Assembly: GCA_026260175.1 (NCBI GenBank)
Contig: JAKCWW010000145.1
Coordinates: forward strand, 1 to 64,000
Direction of reading: 5' to 3'
From: Reticulitermes lucifugus
Lineage: Eukaryota > Arthropoda > Insecta > Blattodea > Rhinotermitidae
Length of the DNA stretch: 64,000 nucleotides
The position numbers were made by a program, and so were the translations under genes. The notes beneath the pieces were generated by a model. The model was not told the origin of the DNA and did no database searches. It saw nothing but the letters and a program-made list of their open reading frames with translations. Numbering within the stretch: the first letter of the stretch is position 1; the number at the start of each line of letters is the position of its first letter. Shown in pieces: positions 36,699 through 47,700 of the stretch.

Positions 36699-36870
36699 AT
36701 AGCATACTCCAGACATGCTACAACAATAGCATACTCCAGACACGCTACAACAATAGCATACTCCAGACACGCTACAACAATAGCATACTCCAGACATGCT
36801 ACAACAATAGCATACTGCAGACACGCTACAACAATAGCATACTCCGGACTTGTTAGAACAATCCCTTCTC
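36699..36870. repeat. 27-bp minisatellite, about six units
   Basis: The unit agcatactccagacatgcta followed by caacaat repeats head to tail with few changes. Because 27 is a multiple of 3, it gives a fake repetitive Cys-rich frame on the minus strand. Confidence 0.9.
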
Positions 36871-37610
36871 TTCTTGATACGAAGATAATATTTTAATTGT
36901 ACCAATCAAAGTGTACGTACTTACATGTACATGACGTGGAGAGTACTATGTTCTGCGATTTGACGCCGTGTAGCCTGATAAAAGGATGCCGAAATTTCGG
37001 AAGGGCCTCCAGCCTCTTCTTTTCAATCTCTGAATGACTGACAATAGTTGTTGCTGTTATTGGATACATCTCAGCAGGTGCAGCCCCAGCTCTTCACCTG
37101 AACAAAAAGAAACAGTTCCAGTTTAAGAAAAGTTGTATTCTTTCCGGAGTGCCATATCATGAGCAAAGTCCAGCAACAAAACTTCCTAATTTCAACACGC
37201 CATTGTCTTAACTATTTAGAACTGAATACGTTTCACATTCATCGCCGTCAGAACCTCTAATCTAGTGTATGATGTCATCACTTTAGTGCCCTTACTATCA
37301 ACGCGTTACCGAAACGAAGCAACGTAAGCCTCATGCCTGTACGTGTCTTATCAGTAGTCGCCCAGGGAGTCGTTTTGCAGTGTAGGAGTTTGCAGACGGT
37401 ATAAAATTCTACGAGTGCTATATTGTTTGGAAATTTAATGCATAGTAGTTATTTGTTTTAAATTGATTTATGCATACTTAATTAAATATAAGCTACTACA
37501 TTTGGGAGAAATAAGTGTGCTTATTTTCAATTTCGGTATTGTTAACATTTCGTCTCCTTTCTGAATAAATTAAGAATAAACATACACATTCAAATATATA
37601 AATATATATA

Positions 37611-38935
37611 CGGTGATGTGCAAATTAATTAGGACAAAGCTTATTTATTAATTATTTTATTTATTAAAAATACATAGAATTATTTACATATATTACTAGT
37701 AAATAATATGACCACCCTTAGCTGCAATAACTTGTTTTACATGATCTGGCATCGACGTAACAAGTTTTTCACACATATTTCTTATTTCATCATCATGAAA
37801 CCACGCTTTTATTATGTTATAAATTAACCGTTCATTGTTTGAAGAGTCCATTGTTTCAAGCCTACCTTTTGGTATACCCCTATGTACTCAATGGGGTTTA
37901 AATAAGGGGACTTCTCAGGCCGCTGAAGCATGTTTACTTTAAGTTCTTCAGTCACTTTCTTCACTGTTCTTGAAGTAGGGCAAGGAGAAAGGTTATGCTG
38001 GAAAATTCCATCACCGATTGTGAAAGTTCTTCTCCATAGCTGGAACAACTCAGTGCTTTATAATATCGCTGTCATTTTCTGAATTTATCATTCCTTCAAT
38101 GGGAACGAGGCTTTCAGGTTCTGTAGACGTAAAACATTCCCAAAACATCTTTTTTGGGGGATGTTTTACTGTCTGCTGAAGATGTCCAGTTCTTAGAGGT
38201 TCAGCATGGCTCCTCCGTAAAATAGTTTTTCTGGACGCTTTGACAAAGAAATGAGTTTCGTCAGTAAACATAACCTTTTTCAAATCACCACTGTTCCAGT
38301 TACTGTACTTTTTGGCCCACTGCAATCGAGTTTTCATTATTTTACTTGTAAGAAGTTGCTTTTTTATCGGTCTTCTTGAAGTGCTTCCCATTTCTAGAAG
38401 TCTGCGCCGCACCGTTGAAAAATCAATCACTACACAACCAGCTGCTTTGTAAGTTCTTGCTTGTTTTATCTGGACAAATAATAATTTTTATAATCAACAG
38501 TTTGTCAGTTCGGTGTGTTGTTTGACATTTCCGTCCATATTTCCCCATCAGTTTTGGTGACACAAATCCGGTTTTGCCTTTAAACACTAGATTTTCTGCC
38601 TCTAACAGGATGAGCAATATCACAGTAATTGATGTCTGCTCTTTAAGGGCCACAATTATATCTCCTTTCCTGGGTGTAATATCCATATGTAAGAAAGAAT
38701 GAACAATAACTTAACATAAAACGAGAAAAGAGAATAATGCTCACTTGGCGAACTCTGGCGCTAAACTAGCTTAAACTCGACTACAGTGGACAGAACTAGC
38801 TGAAAACGGTTTTATCTGCTCAAGGCCACATTCCTGAGCCCAACCATATCCAGTAAACACACTCTCAAATCTCTATGTCCTAAAGAAAACCATAAAACTA
38901 AAAGGTTACTTTGTCCCAATATTTGCACACCACTG
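37611..38935 (-). mobile_element. Tc1-like transposon, near full length
   Basis: A 1325-bp element flanked by TA (37609-37610 and 38936-38937). Its inverted termini are CGGTGATGTGCAAATTAATT and, on the other strand, CAGTGGTGTGCAAATATTGG, each followed by GGACAAAG or its last part. It holds one transposase pseudogene. The well-kept ends and full length suggest a fairly recent insertion. Confidence 0.88.
37696..38686 (-). pseudogene. Tc1-like transposase, frameshifted and catalytically altered
   Basis: From 38686 the frames run MDITPRKGDIIVALKEQTSI (N-terminal HTH), then STVRRRLLEMGSTSRRP and VMFTDETHFF (first catalytic D), AVKHPPKKMFW-like sequence, FQHNLSPCPTS, and SPYLNPIE (catalytic E). 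The end KQVIAAKGGHIIY and its TAG (37696-37698) are preserved. At least two frame breaks occur, near 38430 and 38050, with another in the region 37830-37870. The second catalytic aspartate is Asn (codon 37992-37994), exactly 34 residues before the glutamate. The product would not be active even without the frameshifts. Confidence 0.88.
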
Positions 38936-39287
38936 TATAAAGGAGTTAGTCCTCCATGAGGTTGAACTTAATAATTTACGTAGTTCTTACAGTTTTATTA
39001 GACAATTATAGCTAAAACTTTAGGAGAGCGTAAAGATGTGTCAAAGGAAAAGAAAATAAAAAATACGTTCAAATATTTTGTAAAGACATCGGCTTCAGAA
39101 CGATGACTCAGGAGACTAAAAAAATTGAATGTAGAATATTAAAACAAACTTTTTCAAAACCAATTTTTGTCAATGTGATGTAATAAAAATGGCGCCCAGA
39201 TCGAGTGCAATGTCAAGATGATTTTTCCAACTAGTCACTTCACCCTGCCATACCAACCAATTTCAGAGCAGGAATGCCAGAATTAAC

Positions 39288-39480
39288 ATAGTTACAGTAA
39301 CTGGCTATTCACTGGAAGAACAGCGTTCGAATCCCGCTGGCACAACTTTTATTTCCCTGTACCATCCCTTCAAGACGAGTTTCGGAGCCCACCCAGCACC
39401 CTCTCCACCCATTAAGCTTACCACTCATCGCCATCTAGTGTGGAAATAAAGAGTGGCGCTGTATCCGTACTTCTTCACAG
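39288..39480 (+). repeat. SINE family 1 copy
   Basis: B-box region gcgttcgaatcccgctgg (near-canonical), then cggagcccacccagcaccct and ccatctagtgtggaaataaa in family order. Confidence 0.65.
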
Positions 39481-39946
39481 CCCTTCGCGCTGCATTGATG
39501 AAGTTCAGGGACAATGCTCCTTCTACCATAAAATTTACACGACTTGGGACTCACAACTTCCCTTCCTCCGTTTTATTCAATTTTTATTCTCGTTGTATAT
39601 GCTTCACGGTTCGCATCCCCTACTAAGCCTTCCGCAGTAGGCAAGAGCCGTGTGCGTGCCAAGAGAATTACAATTGCACACGACATGACTTTCAAGTATT
39701 AGGAATAACGCAGCGAAGATGCTGTTAAACTAGAGTCTCTGTACAATGTAAAAGGTTAGGAAAGCATTTGCAGGAGGTAGTATTCCTTCTCCGCAGATAA
39801 AAAGGAAAAGTCAGCAATGCGTGTGTCTAGAAACGTTAGGCCTCTGCTATTACCAGTTTTCTCGATACCGTAAACTTATGGCCAATAGCTTTTCCAATGT
39901 TTATTACGTGCATTGTAACAAAGCAAGGAACTTATTTAAGATCAAC

Positions 39947-40012
39947 AAATGCACTATTCTATATTTTTAAATTGTAAAAGATAGTAAGAATAAAATATAG
40001 AATAGTGCATTT
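39947..40012. repeat. Perfect 21-bp inverted repeat, 24-base loop
   Basis: The left arm 39947-39967 (AAATGCACTATTCTATATTT plus T) is the exact reverse complement of 39992-40012. Confidence 0.9.
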
Positions 40013-40544
40013 ATTGGAGTTATATAAGTGTCTTACTACGGTCAAAAGTGTAATTCTTTTGATGTGGAGCACATGTGGACCATCATGAAATGTGTTGTTA
40101 AGAGCCGTTGATTTTAAGGTTCCATCGTTTGTTACTCTTTACTCACAGGGTTGCACAAATTTGCCAAAAATCTGGGAGCTACTTCAAAGTTCTAGGCATC
40201 AGAAAGTTTACATGCATAAAGTTTCATACTGAGTTCCCACAAACATTTAGCGTCAACATAAAAATTTAGTCGCTTGGGCGATCTGGCGCCCGGTATTTTT
40301 TACCCTATTCTTTATTATACTGAAGTATATAATACATTCTTCGAAAATACGGCGCGAATTTCAAATATTTGGAAATGACATTAATAAATCAAAAACGAAT
40401 GCAGGCACACATATATTAAAAACATTAAATTCAAAAAATTATTTGTACCATTCGGTTCAGAACCTTTTGTCTTCCAGTATGTTATCAGAAACATAAATAA
40501 TTAATAAAAAAATTACTATTTTGCCTGTTTTTATGTGGGTTTGA

Positions 40545-40975
40545 ATGTTGTCTCTCAAATTACGGGAAGAACATGGGCTAATGGTGCTCGAGAATAGAAT
40601 TATGAGGAAGATACGAGTATCTGTGCCTAAGAAAGAGGAAGTGAGAGGGAGATGGAAAGAATTATATACTGAAAAACTTCACGGTTTTCGCTCCCCACTA
40701 AATATTAGTAGTGGTCAAATCAAGGACTATGAGATGGACGGGGCATGTGACACTTACGGAGGACAAGAGAAATGCATATAAGTTAAGGTTTGGCTGGGAA
40801 AGCCTGAAGGACAGAGGCCACTTGAAAAACCTAGCCGTAAATGGGAGTATATGGGAGCATCATATTAAAATGGATTATGAACACACAAAATGGGGAGACG
40901 TGGACTGGATTTATTAGTTTCTCACAGGGGGACACAGCGGGCTCTTGTGGGTAATTTGACGATACTAATGGGTTC
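40545..40975 (+). pseudogene. Non-LTR reverse-transcriptase C-terminus (frameshifted)
   Basis: Reading in shifting frames gives LREEHGLMVLENRIMRKI, RGRWKELYTEKLHGF, KSRTMRWTGHVTLTEDKRNA, HHIKMDYEHTKWGDVDWIY and a diverged ending. These blocks match in order the repetitive C-terminus of non-LTR reverse-transcriptase polyproteins abundant in insect genomes. Stops and at least two frame breaks make it dead. Confidence 0.75.
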
Positions 40976-41196
40976 ATTAAGATTACATTTGCCGCATTTC
41001 GTGAGAAACGTTAATACGTTGTTAGTACTATCTCACAAACGTAACAGACACGAAATGTGACACTTTAGAAATGAGTTCCCACTGCGTTATTGTCATCATA
41101 ATAAAGGCCGTATATAATTAATCTTATTCCAAGCTTTCTCAACTGGTATATTTTATTGTTGTGCAAAGCAAATTTACTAGTTATTTATTATTAAAC

Positions 41197-41429
41197 CAAT
41201 GGACAATTAAAATCTTTTCGTTTTGGATGTTACAGAGAGTAGATTTAGTTACCGAAATTTCGAGATAACCTGTTCCATGTTCTTGGACTGTTTGACCCTG
41301 GAAGATAGGACCGATAGGTTGTCCCGAAACATCGATAACTAACTCCCAATCTACGCTGCATAACAACCCAGAGGACAGAAGATCTCAATTACAACGCGGC
41401 AGAAGCCTAAAGTCATGCAATGGACAATT
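41197..41429 (+). mobile_element. Penelope-like short insertion with 12-bp target duplication
   Basis: CAATGGACAATT at 41197-41208 and 41418-41429 brackets 209 bases. Inside is gaagataggaccgataggtt then gtcccgaaacatcgat (degenerate hammerhead, stem II intact) and the family 3' end gcggcagaagcctaaagtca, matching the copy at 13580-13834. Confidence 0.7.
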
Positions 41430-42449
41430 CATTCAGCGAAAATTAATTTGAAATTAGGATATCGCCTTTTATCGAGACATAAAGCCACTTACGAACGAAT
41501 CGAAATATGTAAAGACATATCTGGTTTTCCACAATCTTGCACTCTCTTACTTCTGATAACACTAAGTAATAATGCATGTCTACCGTTTCTCTTAGTATGT
41601 CCAATTACGAAATATTACGCAAGATTCGCCACTCGAAAGTGTCACGAACTGTTTAACACGCAAACATATGACTAAGTTCTACGAAATCAAAGCAAATCAG
41701 CAGTAAGAAGAGAAAGAGTACAAACACTTCACCCTTATCACACCCCCCTACCCGACTTCCATGAACTACGAGTACATACGTAGTTTTCCGTTGGTGTCAA
41801 CAAGAAAACAATGCTTGAGTCATATATCACTGCAATATATGCTCAAGACATTTAAAGTGTAAATGTGCCACACCTCTCGTTCCGTGTTTTGCAACAGTTC
41901 GGAACTGCGCCTTGAGTCTCCTACAAGAAATTTCTATACAAAACTCTTCTAACTGGTGTATTTCACGCTACTAGCAATACCAAACACATTTATTCCTCAG
42001 TTAACAGTGCCGGGCGACCACTGCTTTCCCACGTCGGCCCTTGCAACAGATGTTTTCAAACAGTATACCACACCATGTCCACTGGTCCTCGCTGCAGCGA
42101 TAGGACATGTTCCTTCGGCGAAATCTCCCACACATTTTTCCTGCATTTCGCCAGCCTTCGGAACCGCAAAGCCGAGTCCCGAACTGTATACAGATTTGTT
42201 TTTCCCACAGACAACAAAACGTTAATGCAAATACTTGTAAAATTTAAACAATGGGATACGACATCGTGATATATATGTGTACATAATATTATAAATATAT
42301 ATTGAGTCTAAATTAGTCAAGCGAAGTTTCTTCAGTTAGGTTATATGTATGCCTGCTTATTAATAATGCATTACACGAAAAAGGGTCAGAGAGAATATTT
42401 ATACTGATGGCGAAGGAATGGGATAATGAAGAAGCTTACACAATGAAAG

Positions 42450-42670
42450 TTGTCATCATTTGTAATCTACATGAAGTATTACAATGGCGATCTAAAAAAC
42501 AAGAATCATAAGAGCACAGTGTATAGTACAAAAGAGGGTACAAGAAATGCCTACAAAATATTTCTCGGAAACCTTCAGATAAAAATATTATTGGGGAGAC
42601 CTATCCGTGGAAAGAGGATCATATTAAAAGTGGTGGTAAAAATAGGTGGTAAGGATGTAGCCAGAGGGCA
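42450..42670 (+). pseudogene. Non-LTR reverse-transcriptase fragment
   Basis: KEGTRNAYKIFLGNLQIKIL followed by LGRPIRGKRIILKVVVKIGG aligns with the same reverse-transcriptase C-terminus seen at 40711-40917. Confidence 0.55.
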
Positions 42671-42769
42671 TACAACTGTCCCTAAACAGCGTCCGTAACA
42701 TACGGGGAATTGACCACTCAACGACTATCAACTTCTGTAAAATAAATATTCTTCTTGGAGATGGGTAGT

Positions 42770-44600
42770 AAAGAGCCCATACGCGGTTTTTTATTTGAGG
42801 GTGTAGGAGTATGACATACCTCAGGAAATCGGGCCGATTTATAGCCCGAGATTCGTAGGTGGTTCTTCCCCAGTAATTATTGTTAAATTACACTGTACAA
42901 GTTACGTTGAACATCAATTTTCAGACCGTAAGGAAAGTATGTAACATATCAGGCAATATTAAACTCTTTCTTACTACACTGCTTCACCTTTTGCATTTTA
43001 CAGAGGAGAAAGAACTTATATGAAGAACATTCTGGATATGAACACAATAATGTGTTAAATTAATACATGCTTAAATAAGCAGAAACAGATTAGTAATTTA
43101 CGTAATCACTAATTTGTAATGTCTAGTTTATAATTACAAAAATATAACCTTCGTGCAAAGCTCTTCTCAGAGATTGTTTAATAATTATGTCGCTGAATTA
43201 AGCTTGCAGCAATTATAATACGTTCCAGAGAAAAAAAAGATGCAAGGTTTTTTTTCTGTAGTCCTTGATATCTATGTAGAATAAACATCCTTTTAAGATA
43301 TTCTAAGGACATGTAGGTTAAAAAAAAAGACAAACAATAACAACCATGATACAATTAGGCGAAGAACTAATTAGTTACTAAAAATTTGCACCTGAAAATT
43401 GTTCCTGGTATCAGAATTTCACGCCGAATACTTTGAACATTACACACGTCATAGGCTTTTCTTTCACCTTGGACAGGTATATTATCGATTATCATTACCT
43501 GATACACAAGATCTAACAAGACCGGTTCTACTAACAGTGAAAAGTGAACTAAGTTGAACTGTTACAAAGTGGTAGCTACAGATGATAAAACTTCTTGCGA
43601 AATTAGTCCTAAATTTTTTCTTAAGAGGCTGCCACTTTTGTAATGTTTTGTATCCATTCTGTACAGTTAGATGATATGTGGGAAGCGTCGTTCATATTTA
43701 TCGCAAAAGGTTAATTACACTGTAATGATTTAGAAGATTTGTTTTTGCTAAAATAAACAGTATTCTATACATTCGTCATTACGTGAATAAAATACTTTTT
43801 TTAAGTATCCTGATTTTATAAACAATAAATACGTATTAATGCAAGCGAGATACATAAAATGTGTGAACCCAAGTTGTAATATATTTCCACTCCTGTCAAT
43901 CTCACGTACTGCCTGGCAGGCAGGTGAGTCTACATACTCTGTGCAACTTCTCATATTAACATCCGCAGCATTTTTCTTAAAATATCCTAACGAAAATTAA
44001 TAATTTAATTTATTCTGTCCTATAATAAAAAAAACGAATTTTATTATGTGTAGAGCAAACAAAGACCTTTAACATTCTTAAGGTATTATAATTCATCCTT
44101 TATTTACCTCTTATCTGAAGAAATGTTACAAAAGATCTTTCTTAAAATTGTAGCTGATTGATTACTTATTGATTTACCAACGACGCCTTTTCATCTACAC
44201 TAGTTATATGGTGATAAATGTCTGGATTATTATTATTGAATTTCTTCGCACTTTCCTACAATCCCTCCATCCAAATTGTGTGATAATACACAAATATGCC
44301 CAGTGGTGCATGTTTTATACTGAGCAGTAATTTTCGATAGTGTATAGGTCTGCCATGCATAGGACTAAATACATCTTGTCACATAGCTATGTTTAAGACA
44401 CATTCATGTAATCAAAATAACAAACATTTTTCTAGCACATGTCTTACGAATGACGCTGGCACGGTTGGGCAATTCAACTCTATAGCTTTTGCAATCTAAT
44501 CTATGTCGAAGTTTAATCTAGTTAATCAATGTGAAATAATTACCGGGTGAACTTGGAACATTCTTGTTCTAAACACCGCATTTGAATGTGTTTGATTCAG
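42770..44600. other. Stretch without recognisable gene, upstream of the group 7-like gene
   Basis: AT-rich, with short poly-A/poly-T runs. No reading frame or repeat family is recognised. Confidence 0.55.
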
Positions 44601-44603
44601 AGA

Positions 44604-44644
44604 TATAAATACTGCACGAAAGTTATTCAGCTCCATTATTCAGT
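44604..44644 (+). promoter_or_regulatory. Core promoter of the group 7-like gene (TATA and initiator)
   Basis: TATAAAT at 44604-44610 lies about 95 bases before the start codon. TCAG at 44627-44630 and TCAGT at 44640-44644 are candidate arthropod initiators, about 25 and 38 bases downstream of the TATA box. Confidence 0.5.
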
Positions 44645-44699
44645 AGTGGAAGGTTTCGAACACATTTCTTCAGATACGTTCAGTGTTTCACAAGTCACA

Positions 44700-44785
44700 A
44701 TGAAGCCAGTGGCAATATTCATCTTGGTTATTGCTATGATCAGTTGCAGCGTTTCTGCAGCTAGTGTCAAGGAGCTGAAGGCGAG
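44700..44785 (+). CDS. Exon 1: signal peptide
   Basis: The ATG at 44700 opens a hydrophobic signal sequence. The donor gtaata follows directly after AG at 44785 (phase 2). Confidence 0.8.
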
Positions 44786-47700
44786 GTAATAATATTTAGG
44801 TTACAGGCCTATTCAAGAAATCACGCATTGCCTTCCAAGTTCATGCAGGCTCCAAATTATTAATATGAACTGTCATCACGATAGTGTTCGCTTTGTTTTC
44901 GTCAAATGTCACACCATCCGCATAAACCTATTTAGACCTATGTTCCTTTATTTATTTACAATTTACTTATTTATTTATTTATTTGTTTACTTATTGTGCC
45001 TGTTCAGAACAATCCGCACTAAACAGTTTATATTTTACGCATATCCTAGCATTGCTCCTAGGTTTGGCTTTCCCCTAGCGCTAGGTTATCTTGGAGTGTG
45101 ATAGAAATTGCATAATGTAATTGGAAGGAAATAACTTGAATGCGATGTAAAATTTTACAACAGTGCAGTTTGGTATGGCCTGAAATACAGAGCCACGTGA
45201 AAATAACTGAGAGACGTTAGTAGAGAATAAAGCTTGTGTTTGGTTGAATGCTTAAAACCGTCAAGAGTGATCCACGGTATAATGTTACTTCCAAAGAAAC
45301 TGTGGTGGATTCAGGGTGCGCTACTGATAAGATAGGAAATACATATGCAAACAGATAGAATATTCGTTTATTGCTGAATATTTGCATTGCACATACTCGT
45401 ATTGTCAGAGCATATATGTCAAGATATTTAAATTACGGATATTTCAGAATCTGTCGGGTTATTAGCATTACTGACATTGTCAGAGTCTATCTGTCAGATA
45501 ATTTATGTTACCGACATTGTCAGAATCCGTTAAAATATTTATATTATCGATATTGCTACAGTCTGTCAGAATATTTTTATTACCGATATTGTCGGAGTCT
45601 ACCTTTCAGAATATTTATATTTCGATATTGTTACAGCCTACCTTTCAGAATATTTATACTATCGATATTGTTAAGTCTACATTTCAGAATATTTATATTA
45701 TCGATATTGTTAAGTCTGCCTTTCAGAATATTTATATTATCGATATTGTTAAGTCTACCTTTCAGAATATTTATATTATCGATATTGTTACAGTCTACCT
45801 TTCAGAATATTTTTATTACCAATATTGTTAGAGTCTACCTTTCAGATTATTTATATTAAGGATATTTTCAGAATCTGTAAGAGTATTTACATTCCCGACA
45901 TAGTAAGAGTCTGTCAGAATACTTATATTCCCGATATTTCAGAGTGTGTGATGGTAATTGTATCAGCGATAGTATTAGGGCCTCTCTGACAGGATGCAGT
46001 AAATTTGAGAGCGCAACTTACACATATCAGTCTTTGTGTTTCTATTGAAGGAATCGAGCCGAACTTGTTCAACGCATCATATCTGGCCCCAACACAATTG
46101 TGGATGCTGTGCTGGACCTGCTACGCAGATACGCACTAGAACATTCTTTGGACCCATTGGTTGTCCCCGATATGGAACAGAAATTCACTGTGGTGAGTTG
46201 CAAGGAAAACATCGCATATTTGTCATCTTATTTGTGTTATATTTCAAGCTTTGAAACGCATATATCCATGAACAGATTTCATAAACAAAATAGCAAATAT
46301 TCATGCTTTGTACTCTCACATGTCATGTTTTTACTCCAAAATGGACCTTAAACTGAAATATTTGCACACCTACGTGTCTATTAAATTTTACATGTCACAA
46401 ATGAGGGTCCATTTTTTAATTTGTAATCCTGCGCATTCTTGAAGAACTGTACAGCATACAGCACATATTCATGAGGTTTCAGTAGACAAATTTCAAAGAA
46501 AATGACCGAGATTTGAGGCTGTCCCGGCAGTGACTACAAAGAATGCAGTCTTATCTAATGAGCCGCCATGTTGTCTAGTATAAATTTACAGACGCTTACG
46601 AGGAACATAATAAATCCATCCTCATGACAGTATAGTAGGCAATACATTCCTCCTAAACACTGATAAACTTCTACCAGAAGACACGGTGTCACATCCCATA
46701 AGACAGCAGCGTTCTTTGAAATCACCATAACATATAAATAATACATCATTTTTTATAAGAGAAGAGTGCAGTAATCAACCTCAAATAATGCAGTATGTAT
46801 GTTTACGTTCACTCTAACTATTAGTCCCATAAACAGAATAGTTAAAGTGATCACAAATAAGCAAGAAGAGAGTAATACAAAAATTTTCTCGTAATGTTTG
46901 TGACCATCCTATTATATTTGTATTTCGTCAACAATAAAAAGCCGTCAGTAATTTCAAACCGATTAGTTCGCTCAGAAGCAGTCGGACATAAAACATAATA
47001 CTCGACAACACTGCTATTAACACATACTCGTACGTCACCCTTCTCACTAACTGGCAATTACAATCTAATTTAAAACAAATAATTTAATGTCGTCATTAAT
47101 TTAGAATGAACAAGTTACGCTGGATATTAGATGTAAACCTTGAGGTCTAATGCTGTATATAGGCAACTCAGGTTTCAAAACCGGAGATCTTCAGTTACGA
47201 AGTCACCTACAAATAATTTCTTTCTGTACAATTGCATTTTCAGAACAATCCCAGAATTCTTCCACCTCAAAACGAGGAACACAACAAATATCCCTGATAT
47301 CTCAGTCGCACAAGACTTGTAAACCTCACTTTTCCCTCTAACGAAGACCATATAGTAGCCTTTACATTTTCAGGTGATCTTTACGGCTACATTTGAAGGA
47401 TTTATATACCTAACGAACGGCTGGCTGCGACATCTAACGACAGCGTCACGATATGGTGAAGCACAGGTCCAGGTCAACGGAGACCTGGTGCACATAGCGA
47501 CAAATATAGAGTTCAACAATCTCCTCGTAAGTTATGTGACACTCGCACGAACTGCAAGCAATTCCGAGAGGTCAATCTCACAGTGATGCATGCTTATAAC
47601 CGCCTGTTTAGACTCGGGGAAACAGTCATTCAACTATCGTCATGCTTGAAGCCAATTTCTTATGAAGATCCTTCAGCTACATACTTCTGGATCTAGGGTT

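Noticed and set aside
36699-36870. CRISPR-like direct repeats
   Set aside because: The units are contiguous with no unique spacers, and the genome is an animal's.
36690-36905. Cys-rich repetitive frame (GVCYCCSVS units) on the minus strand
   Set aside because: It is the forced translation of a 27-bp minisatellite; the period is a multiple of three.
45371-45859. Overlapping 162- and 108-residue repetitive frames
   Set aside because: Both are readings of the 39-bp intronic minisatellite, not a protein gene.
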